Assembly (NCBI GenBank): GCA_035706585.1
Contig: DASSUW010000125.1
Span: 1 to 21,054, forward strand
Reading direction: 5' to 3'
Length of the DNA stretch: 21,054 nucleotides
Origin: DASSUW01 sp035706585
Lineage (GTDB): Bacteria > Actinomycetota > Thermoleophilia > Solirubrobacterales > Solirubrobacteraceae
Below are positions 6,202 to 13,600 of this stretch, piece by piece. The notes beneath the pieces are model-generated. The model did not search any database, had not been told where the DNA came from, and worked only from the letters and a program-made list of their open reading frames with translations. Numbering within the stretch: position 1 is the first letter of the stretch; every line of letters starts with the position of its first letter. A program made the position numbers and the translations under genes.

Positions 6202-7509
6202 TCAGGTCAGCTCCGCCTCGACCTTCGCCACGAGCCGTGAACAAACGGTTTCGGCCTCCTCGACCGTAGGGGCCTCGACCATCACGCGGACGAGCGGCTC
6301 GGTGCCACTCGGCCGCAGGAGCACGCGGCCGCGACCCTCCAGGGCGGCCGCTTCCTCCTCGACGGCGGCGTGAACGCCGGTCGCACCCTCGAGCGCGGTC
6401 CGATCCCGGACGCGCACGTTCACGAGCTTCTGCGGCAGCTTCTCCATCGCGTGGCGATCGTGCAGGTCGCCGTCGCCGAGCGCCTCCATCGCGAGCAGCG
6501 CCGAGGCGATGCCGTCGCCGGACGGGACGAAGCCCATGTCGATGATGTGGCCGGACTGCTCGCCGCCGAGCGCCCAGCCGCGCTCGCGCAGCGCCGCCAG
6601 CACGTAGCGGTCGCCCACCGGGGTCGTCGCGACCTCGATCCCCGCCTCGCGCATCGCGGCGTGGAAGCCGTAGTTGGTCATGACGGTCACGGCCACGCCC
6701 GGCACCCGGAGGTGCTTGGCGGCGAGCGCGATCAGCTCGTCGCCGTCGACGACGGTGCCGTTGCGGTCGACGGCCAGCACGCGGTCGCCGTCGCCGTCGA
6801 ACGCGAAGCCGGCGTGGTGATCGCCCGCCGCCATCGCCGCGCGCAGCGAGTCCAGATGCGTCGAGCCGCAGCCTTCGTTGATGTTGCGCCCGTCGGGCGT
6901 CGCCGCCATCACGTCGACGTGCGCGCCGAGCCGCCGGAACATCTCCGGGGCGGCCTCGAACGTGGCGCCGTTCGCGCAGTCGAGCAGCACGCGCCGGCCG
7001 CTGAGATCGAGGTCGAGGAAGCGCTCGTGCAGCGCGCGCAGATAGTCCTCCAGCGCGCCGTGGAAGCGGCGCACGCGGCCGAGCATGGTGTTCGGGGCGG
7101 GCGCGGGCAGCATGCCCTCGATCTCCAGCTCGACGGCGTCCGAGAGCTTGAAGCCGTCGCCGCCGAAGAACTTGATGCCGTTGTCCCGGTACGGGTTGTG
7201 GGACGCCGACAGCACGACCCCGAGGTCGAACCCGTAGCGGCCGATCAGCAGCGGCGCGCCCGGGGTCGGCAGCACGCCGGCGAGCAGCGCGTCGCCGCCG
7301 GCGGCCGCGATGCCCGCCGCCACGGCGGCCTCCAGCATCTCGCCGGACTCGCGCGTGTCGCGGATGACCAGGACGCGCTTGGCGTCCACGCGCGCGGTCG
7401 CGGCGCGCGCGAGCGCCAGTGCCAGCTCGGCGGTCAGGAAGTCGCCCGCGACGCCGCGGACCCCGTCCGTCCCGAACAGCTTTCGGGCGGCGGCAGGCGC
7501 CGCGTTCAC
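6202..7509 (-). CDS. glmM: Phosphoglucosamine mutase
   Basis: The 435-residue alpha-D-phosphohexomutase converts glucosamine-6-phosphate to glucosamine-1-phosphate, the step after GlmS. Seen in order are the N-terminal RKLFGTDGVRG, the phosphoserine loop SASHNP with Ser103 as the phosphorylated residue, the metal loop FDGDGDRVL near 245, the sugar-specificity loop GGEQSGHI, and the phosphate-binding RPSGTEPLVRV near the C-terminus. The length is typical, slightly short of 445. The start is GTG at 7509 with a weak upstream RBS; eight residues precede the conserved block, so any error is small. It lies between rpsI and glmS on the same strand, the order usual in actinobacteria. Confidence 0.96.
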   Translation of the reverse strand: MNAAPAAARKLFGTDGVRGVAGDFLTAELALALARAATARVDAKRVLVIRDTRESGEMLEAAVAAGIAAAGGDALLAGVLPTPGAPLLIGRYGFDLGVVLSASHNPYRDNGIKFFGGDGFKLSDAVELEIEGMLPAPAPNTMLGRVRRFHGALEDYLRALHERFLDLDLSGRRVLLDCANGATFEAAPEMFRRLGAHVDVMAATPDGRNINEGCGSTHLDSLRAAMAAGDHHAGFAFDGDGDRVLAVDRNGTVVDGDELIALAAKHLRVPGVAVTVMTNYGFHAAMREAGIEVATTPVGDRYVLAALRERGWALGGEQSGHIIDMGFVPSGDGIASALLAMEALGDGDLHDRHAMEKLPQKLVNVRVRDRTALEGATGVHAAVEEEAAALEGRGRVLLRPSGTEPLVRVMVEAPTVEEAETVCSRLVAKVEAELT

Positions 7510-7583
7510 TAGGGAGCCGTCCGAGAAGATCCGGCCCGGCCGGAGGCGTCGTGAACCGAGGCGGGCGTCGCACGAATCCCGAA

Positions 7584-7603
7584 GGGAATACGGACGTATT
7601 TCC
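7584..7603 (-). other. Hairpin in the rpsI-glmM spacer
   Basis: GGGAATACG (7584-7592) pairs with CGTATTTCC (7595-7603) with one G-T pair and a tight GA turn. It is an AT-richer island in the 167-bp gap between rpsI and glmM. No T-run follows on the minus strand. It may partly separate ribosomal-protein from glmM expression or mark an operator; nothing else in the gap is recognisable. Confidence 0.35.
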
Positions 7604-7676
7604 GAGGGTTCGGGTGACGATCCGGCGAAGTGTTCACGGCGGTTGCGGACGTGGCGGGGTTCTTTTGGGCGGGTCC

Positions 7677-8465
7677 CTACCGCTTGGAGAACTGCGGCCG
7701 CTTGCGGGCCTTCTTGAGGCCGGCCTTCTTGCGCTCCTTCACGCGCGCGTCGCGCGTGAGGAAGCCGCGGCGCTTGAGCTCGGACCGCAGGTTGGGGTCG
7801 GCCTCGATCAGTGCGCGCGAGATGCCGTGCCGCAGCGCGCCGGCCTGGGCCGACACCCCGCCGCCGTGCATGGTCGCGACGACGTCCATCCGGCTCTCGT
7901 AGCCCACGGTCTCCAGCGGCTGGCGGATGTTGCGCTGCAGCGTGTTGCGCGGGAAGAAGACCTCCAGCGAGCGGCCGTTGATCTTGTAGTCGCCGGTGCC
8001 GGGCATCAGGATCACGCGCGCCACCGCGGTCTTGCGCTTGCCGGTCGCGGTGTAGCGGGCGCCCGCCGCCAGGTCGATCGCCGCGTCGGCGATCGGCTCG
8101 GGCTCGGCGTCCTCGGCCTCCTCGGTCTCGAGCGCCTCCTCGTCCTCGTCCTCGCTCCAGCGGGACTCGCCACGGTGCACCTCGTCCTCGCGGACGATGT
8201 CGACCTCGAGGTCGGCGCCGGGGATCTCGGGCTTGACGCGCGGCGTCGCCTCGATCTCGTCCTCGAGCTCCTCGTCGGTGACGACCGCGTCGCCCTCGAC
8301 CTCGACCTCCTGGGCCTGCGGCTCGGCGGCGGGCTGCTCCTCGGTGGGCGCCTCGGCGGCGGGCTGCTCCTCGGCGGCGGGCTGCTCCTCGGCGGGCGCC
8401 TCGGCCTCCGGGGCCTCCTCGGCCGGAGTCTCTTCGGGCTCGACGGGCTTCTCGTCCTCGGCCAT
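7677..8465 (-). CDS. rpsI: 30S ribosomal protein S9 with long acidic N-terminal extension
   Basis: Residues 137-262 are a complete S9: RYTATGKRKTAVARV, then the GGGVSAQAGALRHGISRAL block, and the C-terminal tail ending QFSKR that reaches the ribosomal P site. The first 136 residues are an extra, very acidic, low-complexity region rich in E, A, P and D, with EEQPAAE-type repeats at about 26-48 that are also visible as repeated DNA at about 8328-8403. Bacterial S9 is usually about 130 residues, and some actinobacterial versions carry shorter acidic extensions. The start ATG shares one base with the rplM stop (TGATG), so the long N-terminus is supported by translational coupling. A start just before the S9 core is conceivable but would leave a 400-bp gap that stays in frame. 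Confidence 0.94.
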   Translation of the reverse strand: MAEDEKPVEPEETPAEEAPEAEAPAEEQPAAEEQPAAEAPTEEQPAAEPQAQEVEVEGDAVVTDEELEDEIEATPRVKPEIPGADLEVDIVREDEVHRGESRWSEDEDEEALETEEAEDAEPEPIADAAIDLAAGARYTATGKRKTAVARVILMPGTGDYKINGRSLEVFFPRNTLQRNIRQPLETVGYESRMDVVATMHGGGVSAQAGALRHGISRALIEADPNLRSELKRRGFLTRDARVKERKKAGLKKARKRPQFSKR

Positions 8466-8911
8466 CAGGTCTTGATCTCCATCGGTTGCGGCTTCTGCGC
8501 CTCGTGCGGATGCTCGGGCCCCGCGTAGACCTTCAGCTTGGTCAGTTGCTTGCGGGCCAGGCGGTTCTTGGGAAGCATCCCGCGCACGGCGAGGCGGATG
8601 ACCTCCTCGGGCCGGCGCTCGAGCATGTCGTTGAGCGTGCGGGTCTTCAGGCCGCCCGGATACCCGGAGTGGCGGTGGTAGAGCTTCTCCTGGCGCTTGG
8701 CGCCGGTGACCGAGATCTTCTCCGCGTTCACGACGACCACGAAGTCGCCCACGTCGACGTGGGGCGTATAGGTCGGCTTGCGCTTGCCGCGCAGCGCGTC
8801 GGCGATCTGGGTCGCGAGCCGCCCGAGCGTCTGGCCCTCGGCGTCCACGAGCAGCCAGTTGCGCTCCCTGTCCTGTGGGGTTGCGACGTAGGTCTTCAAG
8901 GCGGCCGACAT
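8465..8911 (-). CDS. rplM: 50S ribosomal protein L13
   Basis: The 148-residue protein matches L13 throughout: KTYVATPQDRERNWLLVDAEG, then LGRLATQIADALRGK, NAEKISVTGAK, YHRHSGYPGGL, and AVRGMLPKNRLARKQLTKLKVYAG near the end. L13 is an early 50S assembly protein that binds 23S rRNA. It is first in the rplM-rpsI pair and overlaps rpsI by one base. The ATG at 8911 has only a weak, distant purine run upstream. In E. coli, L13 represses its own operon; a large palindrome lies about 80-125 bp upstream here, but no link is shown. Confidence 0.97.
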   Translation of the reverse strand: MSAALKTYVATPQDRERNWLLVDAEGQTLGRLATQIADALRGKRKPTYTPHVDVGDFVVVVNAEKISVTGAKRQEKLYHRHSGYPGGLKTRTLNDMLERRPEEVIRLAVRGMLPKNRLARKQLTKLKVYAGPEHPHEAQKPQPMEIKT

Positions 8912-8955
8912 GATAGCCGGGGCGTCTTTCCGTGGCCGCGCCGGGCCTGGCGGGA

Positions 8956-8969
8956 ACTGCGGCTGGGTA
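8956..8969. repeat. Third copy of the ACTGCGGCTGGGTA motif
   Basis: These 14 bases are identical to the start of the left palindrome arm at 829-842 and to the complement of 963-976, about 8 kb away. Flanking bases are partly similar. It sits in the non-coding region upstream of rplM, which suggests an interspersed intergenic element. Confidence 0.5.
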
Positions 8970-8988
8970 ACGAGGCGAGGAAATCCGC

Positions 8989-9035
8989 GGGTGTGCTGAC
9001 TTGACGGCGTATATGGGGGTCAACCCAGCACACCC
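8989..9035. promoter_or_regulatory. Large palindrome between rplM and the riboswitch gene
   Basis: GGGTGTGCTG (8989-8998) pairs with CAGCACACCC (9026-9035). After a 2-base interruption, TTGAC (9001-9005) pairs with GTCAA (9019-9023), leaving a 13-base centre containing GTATAT. CGAGG at 8976-8980 and CCTCG at 9039-9043 could extend it. It could be a leader structure of the rplM transcript or a repressor site covering divergent promoters. Confidence 0.6.
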
Positions 9036-9114
9036 CGTCCTCGCGGCGCGGGTGGCGCGACGACGCGGATGGCGGAGAAAGCGACATAAGGATGCGCCGT
9101 CCGCGCCACATGCA

Positions 9115-9120
9115 TATACT
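9115..9120 (+). promoter_or_regulatory. Probable -10 box of the riboswitch transcript
   Basis: TATACT lies about 8-10 bases before the expected 5' end of the c-di-AMP aptamer. No good -35 hexamer is seen at 16-18 bp; a TGC just upstream may act as an extended -10. Confidence 0.45.
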
Positions 9121-9127
9121 GCCGCGC

Positions 9128-9262
9128 GTTCACAGATACGGCCGAATCCACCTCGGACGGGTGGATCGGGGGAACCGTCGTATTGGGGCGAATCCAGGCA
9201 GTGCCGCCTGGTAGCGCTTTGCGTTGTTCGCGCGAGCCCGTCAGCTAACCCCGTAGGCCGGC
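9128..9262 (+). promoter_or_regulatory. c-di-AMP riboswitch (ydaO/yuaA class)
   Basis: The sequence follows the ydaO consensus of actinobacteria. It has GAATCCACC (9144-9152), then its complement GGGTGGATC (9159-9167) closing a helix, then GGGGGAACCG, GGGGCGAATCC (9184-9194), a GGCAGTGCCGCC stem, GGTAGCGC, and the conserved 3' block GAGCCCGTCAGCTAACCCCGT (about 9234-9254). P1 can form from CGGCC (9139-9143) and GGCCG (9256-9260). In actinobacteria this class commonly precedes genes for peptidoglycan hydrolases and usually turns expression off when c-di-AMP is high. The M23 peptidase ATG follows within 20 bases, so control may act on translation as well as transcription; that is inference. No separate terminator hairpin is apparent. 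Confidence 0.9.
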
Positions 9263-9278
9263 CAATGAGCAGGAGCAG

Positions 9279-10532
9279 ATGGCGCGCCACCGGGGGATGG
9301 CCGCGACACGTCGCGGGCGCACAACTGCATACGGGGGGCTCGTCGCCGTTGCTGCGCTCATCTTCGCGACCCCCGCCGGGGCTCAGGGCACCGGCGGCGT
9401 GAACGCCGACCAGCCTGCGCCGCAACCGCAGCTGTCGGCCCCGCCGCCCGGCGTGGTCGTCCGGCCGGCGCCGCTGCTGCGCTCCTGGCGCTGCACGCGC
9501 GAGTGCCAGGACGCGCGGTCGGGATCGACCGGCTCGCGGCTGCGCCTGCGCGGCAAGCGGCTCAAGCGCACGTTCGAGGTGATCTTCCAGGGCGGTCCGG
9601 GCGAGGCCGACGATGTCGCCTCCGCCCCGCTGCGCCGCAGCAAGAAGGCCATCAGCGTCGCGGTGCCGCTCGGTGCCGTGACCGGGCCGGTCGTGGTCAG
9701 CGACCGCGACGGCAACCAGTCGGCGCCGAGCGGCGCGGCCGTGAACATCTCGGCGCCCGCCTCCCTGAAAGCGGCCGGCGGACCGCCGACGATCGAGGTC
9801 CAGACGCGGGCACGCCGCGCGTTCTTCGACGCCGCGCGACCGGCCACCGTGTCCTACGTCGTTCACGGCGACGCGGCAACGCACGTCGTGGTCGAGCTCG
9901 TCCGCTCCAGCGATGGCGCCGTCGTGACGACGTGGGATGCGGGTCAGGTCGCGGCCGAGACGCCGCAGACGCTGAGCTGGGACGGCACGGTCGACGGGCG
10001 CCTGCAGCGGCAGGGCCGGTACACGTTCCGCGTGACCGCCGTCAGTTCCTCCGGCCTCCGCGCGGTCACCGCCCAGGTCAAGAAGGGCACCGTGAACCCG
10101 GCCGCGTTCCGGTTCCTGCGCCACGAGTTCCCGATCCGCGGCCCGCACGGCTATGGCGAGTTCGCGGCCCGGTTCGGCGGCGGCCGCGGCCATCAGGGCC
10201 AGGACACGTTCGCCGCCTGCGGGACGCCGCTGGTCGCCGCCCGCGGCGGGAAGGTCGCCTTCAAGCAGTACCACAGCCGCGCCGGGCATTATCTGGTCAT
10301 CGACGGGGCGCGCACGGGCGTCGACTACGTCTACATGCACCTGCGCTCGCCGGCGCTCGTCGACGAGGGCGACCGCGTCCGCACCGGGCAGCCGATCGGC
10401 TACGTCGGCCGCACCGGCGACGCCTCGGCCTGCCACCTGCACTTCGAGATGTGGACGGCTCCGGGCTGGTACGACGGCGGGCACCCGTTCGACCCGCTGC
10501 CGTCGCTGCTGGCCTGGGACAAGCGGTCCTAA
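9279..10532 (+). CDS. Secreted M23 family metallopeptidase (LytM-type)
   Basis: The 417-residue protein begins with a signal peptide: basic residues to 14, a hydrophobic stretch 18-33, and likely cleavage around AGA-Q36. Residues 66-160 look like an IPT/Ig-like domain with a Cys pair at C72/C76. Residues 170-268 resemble a FlgD-type Ig fold (WDGTVDGRLQRQGRYTFRV). The M23 domain spans 283-412, with zinc motif H305-x3-D309 (GHQGQD), GTPLVAARGGKVAF, and H386-x-H388 (HLHFE). These enzymes cut peptide cross-links of peptidoglycan. The ATG at 9279 follows AGGAG closely (three-base gap), and a second in-frame ATG lies at 9297. It is directly downstream of the c-di-AMP riboswitch, tying wall turnover to c-di-AMP. 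Confidence 0.92.
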   Translation: MARHRGMAATRRGRTTAYGGLVAVAALIFATPAGAQGTGGVNADQPAPQPQLSAPPPGVVVRPAPLLRSWRCTRECQDARSGSTGSRLRLRGKRLKRTFEVIFQGGPGEADDVASAPLRRSKKAISVAVPLGAVTGPVVVSDRDGNQSAPSGAAVNISAPASLKAAGGPPTIEVQTRARRAFFDAARPATVSYVVHGDAATHVVVELVRSSDGAVVTTWDAGQVAAETPQTLSWDGTVDGRLQRQGRYTFRVTAVSSSGLRAVTAQVKKGTVNPAAFRFLRHEFPIRGPHGYGEFAARFGGGRGHQGQDTFAACGTPLVAARGGKVAFKQYHSRAGHYLVIDGARTGVDYVYMHLRSPALVDEGDRVRTGQPIGYVGRTGDASACHLHFEMWTAPGWYDGGHPFDPLPSLLAWDKRS

Positions 10533-10551
10533 GTCCGGATCGGGAGCAAGG

Positions 10552-10580
10552 CTGGCCCTTCGGCCAGTGGGCGAACGCCC
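10552..10580 (+). terminator. Tandem GC hairpins after the M23 gene
   Basis: CTGGCC/GGCCAG (10552-10557 with 10562-10567, loop CTTC) is followed by GGGCG/CGCCC (10569-10573 with 10576-10580). There is no T-run, so this is a weak or factor-dependent terminator at best, in the 70-bp gap before the dehydrogenase gene. Confidence 0.35.
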
Positions 10581-10602
10581 CTCCCGGCCGTAGTGTCGGG
10601 CG

Positions 10603-13600
10603 ATGTTCACAGGGTCCCCGTGGCGAGCGCGCGCTGCGCTGGCATTCGTCGCTGCGTTCGTCATCGTCGCCGTCCCCGCCCAGGCGCAGGAGCGCACCGT
10701 GTTCGACGCGAGGAACCTCGCGTCGCAGCAGCTCGTGGCCGCCGCCGCGCCCGCCGGATTCACCGAGACGGCGGCGATCTCCGGGCTGACCGCCCCGACG
10801 GCGGTCCGCTTCGCCCCGGACGGCCGCGTGTTCGTCGCCGAGAAGCGCGGCCGGATCCTGATGTACGACAGCATCAGCGACCCGACGCCGACGGTGTGGG
10901 CGGACTTCAACCAGAACGTCCACGACTTCTGGGACCGCGGACTGCTCGGCATGGCGCTGGACCCGAACTTCGCGACGCGGCCGTACGTGTATGCGCTGTA
11001 CGCGTACAACAAGGATCCGAACTCGACCACGCGCTGGGGGGACAACTGCCCGACCCCGCCGGGCGCGACGGGCGACGGCTGCGTGATCGGCGGCCGCCTC
11101 TCGCGCTTCACCGCCGGCGGCACCGAGCAGGTCCTCATCGAGGACTTCTGCCAGCAGTACCCGAGCCACTCGATCGGCTCGCTGGCGTTCGGCAACGACG
11201 GCGCGCTGTACGTGAGCGCCGGTGACGGTGCCAGCTTCAACTTCGCCGACTACGGCCAGGACGGCAGCCCGCTCAACCCGTGCGGCGATCCGCCGGGCGG
11301 CGTCGGCGGCACGATGACGCCGCCCACGGCCGAGGGCGGCGCCCTGCGCAGCCAGGACGTCCGCTCGACCGGCGACCCGACCGGTCTCGACGGCGCGATC
11401 CTGCGCGTGGACCCGGACACCGGCGCCGCGATGCCGGACAACGCGAACGCCGGCAGCGCGGACCCGAACAGCCGCCGCATCATCGGCTACGGCCTGCGCA
11501 ACCCGTTCCGCATCACGGTGCGCCCCGGCACGAACGAGATCTGGGCGGGCGACGTCGGCTGGAACACGTGGGAGGAGATCAACCGCCTCCAGAACCCGAC
11601 GGGCGCGGCCGTCAACTACGGCTGGCCGTGCTACGAGGGCAACAGCCGCCAGAGCGGCTACGACAACCTCAACCTGAACCTGTGCGAGACGCTGTACGCG
11701 CAGGGCGCCTCGGCGGTCGCCAACCCGTACTACACGTACAACCACTCGGCCCAGGTCGTCACCGGCGAGACGTGCCCGACCGGCGGCTCGTCGATCTCCG
11801 GCCTCGCCTTCTACACCGGCGGCAGCTTCGGACCGGCGTACGACGGCGCGCTGTTCTTCTCCGACTACAGCCGCAACTGCATCTGGGTGATGTTCCGCGG
11901 CAGCAACGGCCTGCCGGATCCGGCGACGCGGCAGACGTTCGTGGCCCAGGCGGCCGGCCCGGTCGAGCTCCAGATGGGACCGGACGGCGACCTCTACTAC
12001 GTCGACATGAACGGCGGCACGATCCGGCGCATCCACGGACCGAACTCCAACCAGGCGCCGACCGCCGTCGCCACCGCGACACCGTCGTCGGGCGCCGTGC
12101 CGCTGACCGTCAACTTCAGCGGCGCGGGCTCGAGCGATCCCAACCCGGGGACGACGCTCAGCTACGCCTGGGACCTCGACGGCGACGGCGCGTTCGACGA
12201 CTCGACGTCTCAAGCCCCGAGCCGCACCTATACGACGCCCGGGATCGTCACCGTGCGCCTGCGCGTGTCCGACGGCTCGCTGACCGACACGACGACCGTG
12301 ACGGTCACCGCCGGCACGCCGCCGACCGCGACGGTCACGTCGCCGGCCTCCGGCACGACGTGGCGGACCGGCGACACGATCACGTTCTCCGGCACGGCCA
12401 CCGACTTCCTCGGCAACGCGATCGCTCCCGGCTCGCTGAGCTGGCGCGTGCTGCTCCAGCACTGCAACCGGACCAACAGCACCTGCCACACGCACGTGCT
12501 GCAGACGCTCACGGGCGCCGGCGGATCGCTGGTCGCGCCCGAGCACGAGTACCCGTCCTACCTCGAGCTCGAGCTGACCGCGACCGACACGTTCGGCCTC
12601 ACGCGCACGGTCACGCGCCGGCTCGACCCGCGGACCGTCCCGATCACGCTGGCCTCCAACCCGGCGGGCGTCGGGCTCACGCTCGGGACCGAGACGGCCG
12701 CGGCGCCGTTCACGCTCGACGTCATCCAGGGCTCGCACCTGCCGATCACCGCGCCGTCGCCGGTGACGATCGGCGGCACGAGCTACGAGTTCACCGGCTG
12801 GAGCGACGGCGGCGCCCGCACCCACGACATCACCGCGGGTACGACCGCCGCGACCTACACCGCGAACTTCCAGGTCTCGCAGACGCCGACCCGCGTCGCC
12901 GGCACCGACGTGATCGGGCTCACCGGCAGCGACGCGACGACCGGCCGCGCCGAGGTCTACCGGACGAGCGCGACGTCCACCGCGCGGGTGACTTCGATCG
13001 GGCTCCGGCTGGCCCCGGGCAACACCGCGACCGCCGTCGTGCTCGGCCTCTACGCGGACAGCAACGGGCAGCCGACGACGCTGCTCGCCAGCGGCCGTAT
13101 CAACTCGCCGGCCGCCGGGGCGTGGAACGAGGTGGCGATCGACAACGGCCCGACGATCAACGCGGGCACCGCGTACTGGATCGCGCTGCTGAACCCGTCC
13201 GACGCGACCGGCGTCCTGCGCTGGCACGACCGCGCCCAGACCGGCGGCGGCGCCGAGCAGGGCAGCGCCAGCAGCACGCTGGCCGCGCTGCCGGGCACGT
13301 GGGCGACCGGCCCGGTCTGGAACGACGGCCCGCTGTCGGCCTACGTGATGGGCGTGCCGCCCGGACCGCCGCCGCCACCGGCGCTCGCGGTCACGCCGGC
13401 GTCGCTGACGTTCAGCGGCACGGCGGGTGGCGCGAACCCGGCGTCCAAGACGCTGTCGGTGACCAACAGCGGCGGCGGCTCGCTGAGCTTCACGGCAAGC
13501 GACGACGCGCCGTGGCTGACGGTCACGCCGGGCAGCGGCTCCGCGCCCGCCACGCTGACCGCGGCGGTGAGCCTCAGCGGCCTCGCGGCCGGTGACTACT

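Noticed and set aside
9265..9402. ATG at 9265 as an alternative or upstream ORF of the M23 gene
   Set aside because: It is out of frame with the peptidase, lacks a conserved product, and ends within the signal peptide region.
8466..11240. Upstream in-frame extension of rpsI through and beyond rplM
   Set aside because: The stop-free frame is a GC artefact; the TGATG junction with rplM and the MAEDEK start define S9.
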